A DNA stretch of 64,000 nucleotides from Burkholderia anthina (GCF_902498995.1 NZ_CABVLY010000022.1:62001-126000); one strand, 5' to 3'; positions 44,577 to 53,736 are shown, counted from the stretch's first letter. Notes: generated from the sequence alone by a model not told the origin. Program-made: numbers and translations.

Positions 44577-46261
44577 GCGGCGTGCCGCTGCTGTCGATCG
44601 AGGGACTCACGCTTGCGTTGCCGGCCGGCGCCGAGCGTCGCGACGCGGTGCGCGACGTGTCGCTGACGATCGCGCCCGGCGAGGTGCTGTGCGTGGTCGG
44701 CGCGTCCGGGTCGGGCAAGTCGCTGCTCGCGGCCGCGATCGCCGGCCTGCTGCCGCGCGGCGTGCGGCACGCGGGCGGACGCATCGCGCTGCGCGGCCGG
44801 GACCTCGCGCATTGCAGCGACGCCGAGTGGCGTGCGGTTCGCGGGCGCGACGTATCGATGATCTTCCAGGAGCCGCTCGCCGCGCTGAATCCGCTGATGA
44901 CGGTCGGCGCGCAGGTCGACGAGGTGCTGCGTGTCCATCGCGCGCCGGGCGGGCATCGCGAGAGGGCGGCGCGCGTGACGGCGCTGTTGCGCGACGTCGG
45001 CCTGCCGGAGCCGGATCGGCTGCGCCATGCGTATCCCGACGCGCTGTCGGGCGGCCAGCGCCAGCGTGTGCTGATCGCGATGGCGCTCGCGCTCGAACCG
45101 GCGCTACTGATCGCGGACGAACCGACCACCGCGCTCGATGTCACCACGCAGGCGCGCATTCTGGCGCTGCTCGAGCAAGCGGCCCGTACGAAGCGGTCCG
45201 GCGTGCTGCTGATCACGCACGACTTCGGCGTGGTCGCGCGCGTCGCCGATCGCGTCGTGGTGCTGCGCGATGGCGAACAGGTCGAGAGCGGCCGCGCGGC
45301 CGATGTGCTGCGCGCGCCGCGTCATCCCTATACGCGCGCGCTGCTCGATGCCGTGCCGCACGGCCGCGTCGAGCCGCGCGTCGTCATCCGCAGCGGCGTG
45401 CCGCTGCTGGCGGTGCAGGGGCTGCATAAGCGCCACGCGCCGCGTCGCGCATGGCCGTTCCTGCGGGCCCGCGGCCGGGGCGGCGTCGATGCGCTGATCG
45501 ACGTCGGCTTCACGCTGCATGCCGGCGAGACGCTCGGCATCGTCGGCGAATCGGGTTCCGGGAAGTCGACGCTCGCGCGCGCACTGGTGCGGCTCGCGCG
45601 GGTGGATGCGGGCCGCATCGTGTTGCACGGCGAGCACGATTTCGCGCGCCTGCCCGAACGGGCGCTGCGGCCGCTGCGCCGCGACATCCAGATGGTGTTC
45701 CAGGATCCGTATGCGTCATTGAACGCACGTCAGACGATCGCGCAGATCGTCGCGACCGGTCCGATCGCGCAGGGTGTCGGCCGGGCTGCCGCGTATCGGC
45801 TCGCGGCCGACCTGCTTGCGCAGGTCGGGTTGCCGATGGATGCGCTCGACCGGTATCCGCACGCATTCTCCGGCGGGCAGCGGCAACGCATCGGCCTGGC
45901 GCGAGCGCTCGCGCTCGACCCGTCGATCCTCGTGGCCGACGAAATGGTGTCGGGGCTCGACGTGTCGGTGCAGGCACAGGTGCTCGAACTGCTCGCGTCG
46001 GTGCAGCGGAAGCGCGCGATGGCGATCGTATTCATCACGCACGACCTGCGCGTGGCCGCGCAGATCTGCGACCGGATCGCGGTGATGCGGGCAGGGCGCA
46101 TCGTCGAACTGGGCGATACCGCGCAGGTGTTCGGCGCGGCGCGCCATCCGTACACGCGCGCGTTGCTTGACGCGATGCCGGTGTTGCCGGCGCGCGTGCC
46201 TGCGGCCGGGACGCAGGATGCGGCACGGCGCGCTCATCGAATCAACGAGGAACAATCATGA
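44573..46261 (+). CDS. Fused dipeptide-type ABC transporter ATPase (DppD-DppF in one chain)
   Basis: A 562-residue protein with two nucleotide-binding domains in tandem. Domain 1 has Walker A GASGSGKS near residue 44, signature LSGGQRQRVLIAMALAL and DEPTTALD. Domain 2 has GESGSGKST near 325, signature FSGGQRQRIGLARALAL and ADEMVSGLD, where Met replaces the usual Pro. Both are followed by the HPYTRALLDA sequence of Dpp/Opp ATPases. In E. coli these are separate proteins; fusion fixes 1:1 stoichiometry. Start ATG 44573 is coupled to the permease stop. ATG of the hydrolase overlaps its stop. Confidence 0.92.
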   Translation: MSGVPLLSIEGLTLALPAGAERRDAVRDVSLTIAPGEVLCVVGASGSGKSLLAAAIAGLLPRGVRHAGGRIALRGRDLAHCSDAEWRAVRGRDVSMIFQEPLAALNPLMTVGAQVDEVLRVHRAPGGHRERAARVTALLRDVGLPEPDRLRHAYPDALSGGQRQRVLIAMALALEPALLIADEPTTALDVTTQARILALLEQAARTKRSGVLLITHDFGVVARVADRVVVLRDGEQVESGRAADVLRAPRHPYTRALLDAVPHGRVEPRVVIRSGVPLLAVQGLHKRHAPRRAWPFLRARGRGGVDALIDVGFTLHAGETLGIVGESGSGKSTLARALVRLARVDAGRIVLHGEHDFARLPERALRPLRRDIQMVFQDPYASLNARQTIAQIVATGPIAQGVGRAAAYRLAADLLAQVGLPMDALDRYPHAFSGGQRQRIGLARALALDPSILVADEMVSGLDVSVQAQVLELLASVQRKRAMAIVFITHDLRVAAQICDRIAVMRAGRIVELGDTAQVFGAARHPYTRALLDAMPVLPARVPAAGTQDAARRAHRINEEQS

Positions 46262-47142
46262 CGCACGTTTCGAACGTCGCGGCCGCCAAGTCGGCCGTCG
46301 TGGCCGGCGTGCCGGTCGAGGTGCGCGCGGGGCGCACGCTGAGCGTCGCGCATCGCGCGGCGCCGCCGGATTCGCCGCATGCGGACACCGTGCTGTTCTT
46401 CGCGCACGGCGGCGGCGGCAACAAGAACCAGTGGCGCGATCAGTGGCGAACGTTCGCCGATGCGGGCTACGGGCTCGTGGCATGGGATTTTCTCGGCCAC
46501 GGCGACAGTCCGCGGCCGTCTGCGGGCAGCGGCGCATACCACGGCGGCGAAACGCTGCGCGATTATCTCGCGCTGTTCGACCGCTTCAAGGGCACGCACA
46601 ACGTGCTCGTCGCCCATTCGCTCGGCACGGGCAGCACGCTTGAACTGCTCGCGCGGCTGGCGGCCCTCGGGCGGCTGCGCGAAGCGAGCGGCGCGCTGCT
46701 GCTCGGCACGCAACTCGCGCGCCCCGTGGCGCGGCCGCCGGCGCTGCCGGGCTGGCTGCTCGAATGGATCAAGCCCGTGTTCGCACGGCGCTTCCGGCGG
46801 CTCGCGTGGCATCCGCAGGCCGATCGGGCGCTCGTCGCGTACGAATCGCGCATCGCGCGCCGCAACCGGATGACGACGTTTCAGGCCGTGGTGCGCGATG
46901 CGCCATGGCCCGATTCGACTCGTCTGTCGGCGCTCGACTTGCCGGTCGCCGTGCTGGCCGGCGACACCGACGGCCTGACGCCGCCCGCCGGCGGACGCGC
47001 GCTCGCCGATGCGTTGCCGAATGCGTCGTTCGACGTGCTGCCTGCCTGCGGCCATCAACTGATGCTCGAGCGGCCGGATGCGGTCAGTGCCGCATTGCGT
47101 GCCCTGCTCGAACGCACCGTTCATGCGGCGCCCGTGCGATGA
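46258..47142 (+). CDS. Alpha/beta hydrolase
   Basis: A 294-residue serine hydrolase fold. The oxyanion HGGGGNKNQW segment, nucleophile elbow AHSLGTG (A in place of the usual first Gly), acid in VLAGDTDGLTPP and His in PACGHQLML form the expected catalytic triad. Start ATG 46258 overlaps the ATPase stop. Its place in the operon suggests it cleaves an ester, amide or thioester in the imported substrate or a monooxygenase product; direct evidence for substrate is lacking. Confidence 0.85.
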   Translation: MTHVSNVAAAKSAVVAGVPVEVRAGRTLSVAHRAAPPDSPHADTVLFFAHGGGGNKNQWRDQWRTFADAGYGLVAWDFLGHGDSPRPSAGSGAYHGGETLRDYLALFDRFKGTHNVLVAHSLGTGSTLELLARLAALGRLREASGALLLGTQLARPVARPPALPGWLLEWIKPVFARRFRRLAWHPQADRALVAYESRIARRNRMTTFQAVVRDAPWPDSTRLSALDLPVAVLAGDTDGLTPPAGGRALADALPNASFDVLPACGHQLMLERPDAVSAALRALLERTVHAAPVR

Positions 47143-47209
47143 GCGCCCACCGAAGCACCATCAAACAGCCGGCCCGGCATCCGGGCGACGGTTCGTGAGG
47201 AGGCAGTCG

Positions 47210-47749
47210 ATGTCCGAAGCCGGATCTTCGCTGGATCAGCGTGATCATTTTGTCTACGTGTCCGCCACGGACCCGCTCACCCGGCCGCTCTTCGACGAGC
47301 TGGCGCACGAGTACAGCAGCCGCTACGCGGCCTATATTCCCGAAGAGGAACTCGGCAGGGAACTGGTGCGCTATCCGGTCGAAGCGTTTGCGCCGCCTCA
47401 AGGCGCGTTCCTGCTGCTGCTGAGGGAAGGGCGGGCCATCGCCGGCGGCGCCTTCATGCGTCATCACACCCCGGCCACGGCGGAGTTCAAGCGTATCTGG
47501 GTCAGTCGCGCGCATCGCCGTCAGGGGCTCGCGCGGCGCGTGCTGGTCGAGCTCGAGGCGCAGGCTGCCCGGCAAGGCTATACGCGCGTCCATCTGGGAA
47601 CCGGGCCGCGGCAACCCGAAGCGGTGGGCCTTTACCGGTCCTCCGGCTATACGCTGCTGTCGTCGCACGATTTCGGCGAGGACGCGCCGCCCGGCGTCCT
47701 GTTCGAGAAATATCTGTTGCCGGTTCGGCGCGCCGGCAGCCCGGATTGA
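47210..47749 (+). CDS. GNAT-family N-acetyltransferase (copy 1)
   Basis: A 179-residue GNAT protein. The acetyl-CoA site is AHRRQGLARRVLVELEAQAARQGY (R/Q-x-x-G-x-A/G) and the last strand is VHLGTGPRQPEAVGLYRSSGY. The N-terminal LFDELAHEYSSRY is shared with the second copy at 49537. ATG 47210 has GAGGAGG 8 bp upstream. GNATs of this kind acetylate amino compounds; in the Bacillus S-substituted-cysteine pathway an N-acetyltransferase primes the substrate before monooxygenase attack, and a similar role is plausible here. Confidence 0.87.
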   Translation: MSEAGSSLDQRDHFVYVSATDPLTRPLFDELAHEYSSRYAAYIPEEELGRELVRYPVEAFAPPQGAFLLLLREGRAIAGGAFMRHHTPATAEFKRIWVSRAHRRQGLARRVLVELEAQAARQGYTRVHLGTGPRQPEAVGLYRSSGYTLLSSHDFGEDAPPGVLFEKYLLPVRRAGSPD

Positions 47750-47753
47750 ATCG

Positions 47754-49316
47754 ATGATTCGCGACGAGCCGCACGCGCCCGTGCACGATGATCTCGAGAA
47801 ACCGGTCGTCCTGGGCCGGCCTTCGGGCCTGGACGGAGGGCGGGTGCGCCGGCGCGATGCCCACGGCCGTTCGAGTGACGCGAGCGCGAGCACCAGTGCC
47901 AGTGCCAGTGCCAGTGCGGACATCGTGCTGGGCATCTGCGTCGCGATGGGCTTCACCACGCTCCTCGATCAGGCGATTTTCACGCTGGCGGTGCCGACGC
48001 TCAGGAGCGAACTGCATGCGTCGACCGCCGAAATACAGCTGATCACGTCGGTCTATTCCATTGCGTTCGGCATCGCGCTCGTCCCGGCAGGCCGGCTTGG
48101 CGACGTGATCGGGCGCCGCCTGCTGTTTCTGGCCGGGCTTGCGATGTTTTCAGGTTTCAGCGTGCTGGGCGGACTGGCGGATGATGCGCGCACGGTGATC
48201 GTCGCGCGCGTGCTGCAAGGGCTCGGCGCGGGGATGATCAATACGCAGATATTCGGCTTGATCCAGGATCTGTTCAACGGCGCGGCGCAAGCCAGGGCGC
48301 TGGGGCGATACGCGTCGGCTGGCGGTTTGTCGGGGCTCGTCGGCCCGATTCTCGGCGGGCTGATTCTTGCATCGGTTTCGCCGGATCTCGGCTGGCGGCT
48401 GCTGTTCCTCGTCAATGCTCCGTTCGGCATGGTCGTGTTCTATCTGGCGCTTCGGCATCTGCCGCGCCGCCGGTTGTCGGATGCCCGGTTTTCGATCGAT
48501 CTGGTCGGCTTGATCCTGCTCTCGGTGGTCACGCTCGCGCTCATGCTCGCCACGTTGGTCGGAAGCGCCGGACTGCCGCCGCGACGCGTCTGTCTCGCGG
48601 TTTCGATTGCCGGGCTGCTGATGTTTCTTGCCTGGGAGAAGGCATATCAGCGTCGCGGCGGAACGCCGATTCTGTCCCGCGCCCTTGTCGGTTCGAGCGG
48701 ATATGTCTTCGGCACGTTCGTTGCCATGTGCCAGTTTGCGGCGGGCGTGACGCTCGGGATGGTCAGTGCATTGTTCTTTCTCGACGGCCTGCATCTCGAT
48801 CCGCTGCTTTTTGCCGCGCTGTCGATTCCCGCCGCGCTGGCGTCGATCGCATCGAGCATGTGGAGCTGGCGATTCGTCGGGCGCTTCGGCCGCGCCGGGA
48901 CGGTGTGCGCCATCGCGTGCTATGCGCTCGCGGTCGCCGCGCAGGGTCTGGCGACCGAATACTTCGAGGTTCGCTGGATCGTGTTCGCGTATCCCGCGAT
49001 CGTCTTGCTGCAGGGGTTCGCCGGCGGCCTGATCCATGCACCGAACCAGGCCATGACGCTCGCGGAGATCGGCCCGGACGGAGGGCGCGGGCTGGCCGCG
49101 GGGTTTCTGCAGTTGTCGCAGCGGCTCGCTTGCTCGATCGGCATGTCGTGGGGAACCGGCGTATTCCTGGTGCAGGCATCGTCTTCGGCCGGGTTGACGG
49201 CATACCGGAGTGCGTTCGTCGAAGTGTTGACGCCGATCCTGCTGTTGGTGGCCGGCGCGTTTGCGGCGGCATGTGCCGACTGGATGAGCAAGCATTGTCG
49301 GCGTCCGACGGCGTGA
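47754..49316 (+). CDS. MFS transporter, DHA2-like drug:H+ antiporter family
   Basis: A 520-residue membrane protein with many hydrophobic helices. After a polar N-terminal region of about 57 residues, including an ASASTSASASASAD run, the first helix (IVLGICVAMGFTTLLDQAIF) begins, then the A-motif GRLGDVIGRRLLFLAGL and VLQGLGAGMINTQIFGLIQDLF, typical of EmrB/QacA-like pumps. It may export toxic products or a leftover carbon moiety. It starts 4 bp after the GNAT stop; no ribosome site is seen, so the true start may be further in (a GTG or ATG before the first helix). Confidence 0.82.
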   Translation: MIRDEPHAPVHDDLEKPVVLGRPSGLDGGRVRRRDAHGRSSDASASTSASASASADIVLGICVAMGFTTLLDQAIFTLAVPTLRSELHASTAEIQLITSVYSIAFGIALVPAGRLGDVIGRRLLFLAGLAMFSGFSVLGGLADDARTVIVARVLQGLGAGMINTQIFGLIQDLFNGAAQARALGRYASAGGLSGLVGPILGGLILASVSPDLGWRLLFLVNAPFGMVVFYLALRHLPRRRLSDARFSIDLVGLILLSVVTLALMLATLVGSAGLPPRRVCLAVSIAGLLMFLAWEKAYQRRGGTPILSRALVGSSGYVFGTFVAMCQFAAGVTLGMVSALFFLDGLHLDPLLFAALSIPAALASIASSMWSWRFVGRFGRAGTVCAIACYALAVAAQGLATEYFEVRWIVFAYPAIVLLQGFAGGLIHAPNQAMTLAEIGPDGGRGLAAGFLQLSQRLACSIGMSWGTGVFLVQASSSAGLTAYRSAFVEVLTPILLLVAGAFAAACADWMSKHCRRPTA

Positions 49317-49536
49317 CTTGCATGGCGGGTCGTGTTTTGCCGTGCGGTCTCGGCTTGACGATACGTCATCCTGATTATGTGTATCCGTGTGCATAACGAT
49401 TTCGAAAATGCTTGGTTTGCGCGTGAATGGTTAACGCGCAATATGGTGCGACGCGATACGCAGCAATCGACGTGTCGAACGAATCAACCGATCCTGGCAA
49501 ATCAGAGGCAGATGACTCGAAGCATCTGGCGTATCC
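49317..49536. promoter_or_regulatory. Intergenic region upstream of the second module, with two inverted repeats
   Basis: TGACGATACGTCA (49356-49368) is a 5-bp dyad with a 3-nt centre, and TTGCGCGT (49417-49424) / ACGCGCAA (49434-49441) form an 8-bp dyad spaced by 9 nt. TTGACG at 49355-49360 could be a -35 box. A weak -24/-12-like TGGCAAATCAGAGGC lies at 49495-49509. The region is AT-richer than its surroundings and is the likely promoter of the cluster beginning at 49537. Confidence 0.5.
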
Positions 49537-50094
49537 GTGACTGACGAAGTAATCGACACATCCCCGCTCGACCCGCTCGCGCTACCCATGTTCGACGAGT
49601 TGTCGGTCGAATATTCCACGCGCTACCAGGACTTCCGCCCGGTGTCCGCGGAAGTCGTGCGTGACGAACTCCTTACGTATCCGGCGGCGCTGTTTGCGCC
49701 ACCCGACGGCGCTTTCGTCCTGATTCGACGAGGTGACGAAGTCGTGGGCGGCGGGGCATTTCAACGCTACGACGAAACGACGGCCGAACTCAAGCGCATC
49801 TGGGCGCATTCCGGCGTTCGTCGGCAAGGCGTCGCGCGTCGCGTGGTGGCCGAGCTCGAATTCCGTGCGTTGACGCAGGGATACCGGCGGGTTTATCTCA
49901 CGACCGGATTTCGTCAACCGGAGGCGGCGGCGCTCTATCTCGGCGCCGGCTATGAACCGCTATACGATCCGGCGATCGCACCGGAAGTGCATTGGCGGCT
50001 GCCTTTTGGAAAGGATCTGCTCGAGCCGGGCCGTATCGATCATCTACAGGATCTGAAGCCGGACGGGCCGTTAGGCCGGCCGTTCGGCGCATGA
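49537..50094 (+). CDS. GNAT-family N-acetyltransferase (copy 2)
   Basis: A 185-residue paralogue of the 47210-47749 product, sharing MFDELSVEYSTRY, AELKRIWAHSGVRRQGVARRVVAELEF and TTGFRQPEAAALYLGAGY. The R-R-Q-G-V-A loop binds acetyl-CoA. The start is GTG 49537 (MTDEVIDTS), as no ATG precedes the conserved N-terminus. It leads the second module and is 4 bp from the binding protein gene, so acetylation is probably the first enzymatic step on an imported amino compound. Confidence 0.86.
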   Translation: MTDEVIDTSPLDPLALPMFDELSVEYSTRYQDFRPVSAEVVRDELLTYPAALFAPPDGAFVLIRRGDEVVGGGAFQRYDETTAELKRIWAHSGVRRQGVARRVVAELEFRALTQGYRRVYLTTGFRQPEAAALYLGAGYEPLYDPAIAPEVHWRLPFGKDLLEPGRIDHLQDLKPDGPLGRPFGA

Positions 50095-50097
50095 CGC

Positions 50098-51066
50098 ATG
50101 AACACTTTCACGGGATACGAAAAAATGAATCGTCGTCGCGGAATCGGCCTGGCATTGTCCGGTGCGTTTGCCGTTGTGGTCATGGGCATTGCCGGCGCCG
50201 CGCAGTCGGCGACGTCGTTCAACCTGAGTCCCGATCAGCATGATCGCCCGCGCGTCACGCCGGACGCGGCGGCGATCAAATTGATCCCGGAGAACTTCGG
50301 CTTCGCCGAAAAGGGCGTGTTGACCGTCGGAATCGCCGTGGCATTTCCGCCGATTAGTGCCTACGCGACGGATGCGAAAACGATCGTCGGCGCCGATCCG
50401 GATCTCGCCCAACTGGTTGCGGACGAACTCGGCCTGAAGCTCAAGCTCGTGCCGCTCGCATGGGCGGACTGGCCGCTCGCCGTGGCGTCCGGCAAAGTGG
50501 ACGCGGTGTTGTCGAACGTGACCGTGACCGAGGCGCGCAAGCAGAAGTTCGACTTCTCGACCTATCGCCGTGACGTGCTGGGTTTCTACGTCGCGCAGAA
50601 CAGCGCCATCAAGCAGATTCGCGAGCCCCGGGATATCGCCGGGCTGCGCGTCATCGGCGATTCCGGAACCAATCAGGAAAAGATACTGCTGGCCTGGGAC
50701 AAGGAAAACGTCGCACATGGGCTGAAGCCGATTCACGTGCTGTATTACGAGGACCCGTCGGTGCGGACGCTGGCGCTCGTATCGGGCCGCGCCGACGCGA
50801 TTTTCAGCGTCAATGCCGCGCTGGTTTACCAGGCGAGTCAGGGTGTGAAGATCAGGCAGGTCGGCACGGTCAGCGGCGGGTGGCCTCGCACTGCCGAGGT
50901 TGCCGTCACCACGCGCAAGGGCGGCGGGCTGGCCGCGCCCATTACCTATGCGATCAACGACCTGATCCGGAACGGCAAGTATCTTCAGGTGCTGGGCCGC
51001 TGGAATCTCGACAGCGAGGCGATCACGAAGGCGTCGACGAATCCTCCGGGGCTGCCCGATCTCTGA
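50098..51066 (+). CDS. Amino-acid ABC transporter substrate-binding protein (SBP_bac_3 family)
   Basis: A 322-residue periplasmic protein. A signal peptide spans about residues 1-38 (GIGLALSGAFAVVVMGIAGAAQSA). The mature part has GVLTVGIAVAFPPISAYATDAKTIVGADPDLAQLVADELGL and VASGKVDAVLSNVTVTEARKQKFDFSTYRRDVLGFYV, the standard features of glutamine/cystine-type binding proteins. It begins 4 bp after the GNAT stop. The matching permease-ATPase is a fusion gene encoded at 56198-58009, separated by three other genes. Confidence 0.92.
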   Translation: MNTFTGYEKMNRRRGIGLALSGAFAVVVMGIAGAAQSATSFNLSPDQHDRPRVTPDAAAIKLIPENFGFAEKGVLTVGIAVAFPPISAYATDAKTIVGADPDLAQLVADELGLKLKLVPLAWADWPLAVASGKVDAVLSNVTVTEARKQKFDFSTYRRDVLGFYVAQNSAIKQIREPRDIAGLRVIGDSGTNQEKILLAWDKENVAHGLKPIHVLYYEDPSVRTLALVSGRADAIFSVNAALVYQASQGVKIRQVGTVSGGWPRTAEVAVTTRKGGGLAAPITYAINDLIRNGKYLQVLGRWNLDSEAITKASTNPPGLPDL

Positions 51067-51077
51067 TCGGGTGTCGA

Positions 51078-51096
51078 GCGGCCGACACGCGGCCGC
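51078..51096. terminator. Hairpin downstream of the binding protein gene
   Basis: GCGGCCG (51078-51084) pairs with CGGCCGC (51090-51096) around ACACG. An alternative stem, GTGTCG (51071-51076) with CGACAC (51083-51088), excludes it, so it may act as a switch or as a partial terminator before the receptor gene. Confidence 0.35.
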
Positions 51097-51183
51097 CACC
51101 CGGAAACAGCTTGTCAAACAATACGGACTACTACTAAAAGGCAGCGGGTAGCGTGCCTTCAATCGGCAAAGGGCGGAGAAATC

Positions 51184-53661
51184 ATGCGGCACACACGGGG
51201 CGAAGGGGTTTCGCCGAAGACGCGCAGGACGGTGATATCGGTGGCGGTCGCGGCAGGCGTTTTTCACGGAGCGGCCTGGGCACAGGAAGCGGGGGCGGGG
51301 GACGGCGCGGCTTCGGTCGCGGCGCCCGCCGGTAATGCGGCCGCACCGGCATCGTCGGGTTCGGCCGCACAGGACGGCAAGGTACAGGTTCAGGACCGGG
51401 TGGTGATCACGGGTTCGCGCACGGAAACGCGTGCGAGCAAGAGCCTGACGCCGATCGACGTGATCGGCGGCGATCAATTGCGTGCGACGGGGCAAACCAA
51501 CCTGCGCGACGCCTTGGTGAAGCTTTCGCCGTCGATCACGAGGACTTCCTACTCCGGCGACGCGGGCGTATTGACCGACACGTTGTCGCTTCATGGCCTC
51601 ACGCCCGACCACGTGCTCGTGCTGGTGAATGGCAAGCGGCGCCATACGACGGCCAACATCACGCTCGACCCGGGCCTGAACCAGGGCTCGACCGGCGTGG
51701 ATATCGATACCATTCCGGTCGGCCTGATCGACCATATCGAAGTCCTGCGCGACGGTGCATCCGCGCAGTACGGCTCGGATGCGATCGCGGGCGTGATCAA
51801 CATCATCCTGAAGCGCAATGCGCACGGCGGCGAGCTTGCCACGACCAACGGGCAGACGTATTCCGGCGACGGTTTCAAGACGAGCGAGTCGGCCACGATC
51901 GGCCTGAATATCGCCGACAAGGGCTTCCTCGACCTGAGTGCCGGATTCGACCGGCAGAACCATACCATCCGCACCGGGCCTGACGATTATTTCGGGCGCT
52001 TTCCGCAGGGGCAGGGCTACTACAACCCTATCCTGGGCGACCCGGCCAGTTCGCGCGAAACGGTGGGCTTCAATGCCGGGTACTACCTTGGCGACGATGT
52101 CGAACTCTACGGGTTCGGCACCTATGCCCACCGGAACGGCGATGCGTACCAGAACTATCGTCCGCCTTTCGTGTTGCCCCAGGTCTACCCGAACGGGTTC
52201 GTGCCGGTCGAAACGATCAACGAGAACGATTACTCGGTGACGGCCGGGATCAAGGGAAAGAACCTGTTCGGCTGGGCATGGGATCTGAGCACGACCTACG
52301 GCGGGGACTACAGCGTGTTCGGGATGCGCAATTCCGCCAACACCGGGCTGTACGCAGCGTCGGGGTATACGCCGTCCGCCTTTCATCTGTCGACCGTCAG
52401 CAATACCCAGCTGACGAACAACCTGGACCTGTCGCGGGCGTTCAATGTCCCGCTGCTGCCCGCGCCGCTGAACGTCGCGGTGGGCGTCGAGCAACGGCGC
52501 GAAACCTATACGATCCGCAATGGCGAGGAGGCGTCGTGGATCTACGGCGGCTCCGCCGCGTTGCCGGGCCTGGCGCCCGTCAGCGCGAGCGACATCTCGC
52601 GCAACGTGATCGGCACGTACATCGATCTGTCGACCTACCTGACGCCGAAATGGCAGGTGGATCTGGCGGGCCGGTACGAGCACTACAACGACGTCGGCGA
52701 CACCACCAACGGCAAGATTTCCACCCGCTACCAGTTCTCGCCGGCCATAGCGGTTCGCGGCAGCGTCAGCTCCGGCTTTCGCGCGCCGTCGCTGGCTCAG
52801 GAGTCCTATACGAGTGTGACCACGTCGCCGGCGTCCGTGGGCGGCATTCTGGCCACGACGTCGTCCGGGGCGCGACTGATCGGTGCGCAGGCGCTGAAGC
52901 CCGAAGCGTCGACCAGCTACAACTTCGGCGTGGTGCTCAATCCGGTGCGCAACCTGCAACTGACGATCGATGCGTACCAGATCAATATCCGCAACCGGAT
53001 CGTCCTCGGCGGAACCGCGTCGGGCGCGGCGGCCATCGCCGCGCTCGAAGGGGCCGGGCTGACGGTTCCGGGATCGGTGCCCGCGTCGGCGGTCAGTGCG
53101 AGCTATTTCACCAACGGCGCCAATACGCGAACGCGAGGGATCGATCTGGCGGGGACCTACCACACCGGTTTCGGCCGGTACGGCCAGGTCGACTGGGACT
53201 TCGGGGTGAACCTGAACACGACCTCGGTCACGCACGTGGCGAACGGATCGAACGGCAAGCCGTCGCTGAACGCGCAGCAGATCGCGTCGCTGTCCACCAC
53301 GACGCCGAAGAACAAGATCATCGTCGGCGGGACGTGGCGGCTCGACAAGTGGGCAGTCACGCTCCACGAGACGCGTTACGGGAAGACGTCCGGAGAAGCG
53401 ACCTACATCATCGGACCGAACGCGTTCTCGACCTCGCAGTTCGTTCATTTCGAGGAGGCCGCGCGGTATGTCACCGACGTCGAAGTGCGCTACGACGTGA
53501 CCAAGAAGTTCCAGATCGCGGCCGGCGCACAGAACCTGTTCGACGTCCGCCCGAGCAAGTTGCCGTATGAGGCGCAACTGGAGGGCATCCAGTACAGCGG
53601 CGGCAGCACGATCGGCGTCAATGGCGGCTTCTATTATCTGCGGGCGCGCTATCTGTTCTGA
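51184..53661 (+). CDS. TonB-dependent outer membrane receptor (sulfur-scavenging cluster 2)
   Basis: An 825-residue receptor. A signal peptide with a charged start ends near GAAWAQ (residue ~33). The linker is followed by the TonB-box/plug DRVVITGSRTETRASKSLTPIDVIGGD, LRDGASAQYGSDAIAGVINIILKR (the canonical plug motif), and a barrel with KPEASTSYNFGVVLNP ending in NGGFYYLRARYLF with a terminal Phe. The plug resembles the TonB receptors of the Ton-dependent Cir/ViuA-like class. Its ligand is not known; its place with GNAT, SBP and monooxygenases points to an S-containing organic nutrient. ATG 51184 follows GCGGAGA. Confidence 0.9.
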   Translation: MRHTRGEGVSPKTRRTVISVAVAAGVFHGAAWAQEAGAGDGAASVAAPAGNAAAPASSGSAAQDGKVQVQDRVVITGSRTETRASKSLTPIDVIGGDQLRATGQTNLRDALVKLSPSITRTSYSGDAGVLTDTLSLHGLTPDHVLVLVNGKRRHTTANITLDPGLNQGSTGVDIDTIPVGLIDHIEVLRDGASAQYGSDAIAGVINIILKRNAHGGELATTNGQTYSGDGFKTSESATIGLNIADKGFLDLSAGFDRQNHTIRTGPDDYFGRFPQGQGYYNPILGDPASSRETVGFNAGYYLGDDVELYGFGTYAHRNGDAYQNYRPPFVLPQVYPNGFVPVETINENDYSVTAGIKGKNLFGWAWDLSTTYGGDYSVFGMRNSANTGLYAASGYTPSAFHLSTVSNTQLTNNLDLSRAFNVPLLPAPLNVAVGVEQRRETYTIRNGEEASWIYGGSAALPGLAPVSASDISRNVIGTYIDLSTYLTPKWQVDLAGRYEHYNDVGDTTNGKISTRYQFSPAIAVRGSVSSGFRAPSLAQESYTSVTTSPASVGGILATTSSGARLIGAQALKPEASTSYNFGVVLNPVRNLQLTIDAYQINIRNRIVLGGTASGAAAIAALEGAGLTVPGSVPASAVSASYFTNGANTRTRGIDLAGTYHTGFGRYGQVDWDFGVNLNTTSVTHVANGSNGKPSLNAQQIASLSTTTPKNKIIVGGTWRLDKWAVTLHETRYGKTSGEATYIIGPNAFSTSQFVHFEEAARYVTDVEVRYDVTKKFQIAAGAQNLFDVRPSKLPYEAQLEGIQYSGGSTIGVNGGFYYLRARYLF

Positions 53662-53696
53662 TCGATCGGCCATATTCATAGCAGAAATGACCGTAA

Positions 53697-53736
53697 CGGG
53701 CAGATGATCCGTTATCCATAATGAATGATCTGCCCG
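53697..53736. terminator. Hairpin after the second TonB receptor
   Basis: CGGGCAGAT (53697-53705) pairs perfectly with ATCTGCCCG (53728-53736) around a 22-nt loop and is followed by GCGTTTTCC. It may be a terminator or attenuator separating the receptor from the LLM-led part of the module. Confidence 0.5.

Noticed and set aside
50071..53679. 1202-codon open frame on the minus strand opposite the TonB receptor
   Set aside because: Long antisense frames are normal in DNA this GC-rich. The translation has no recognisable domain, while the plus strand encodes a complete TonB receptor with signal peptide and terminal Phe.
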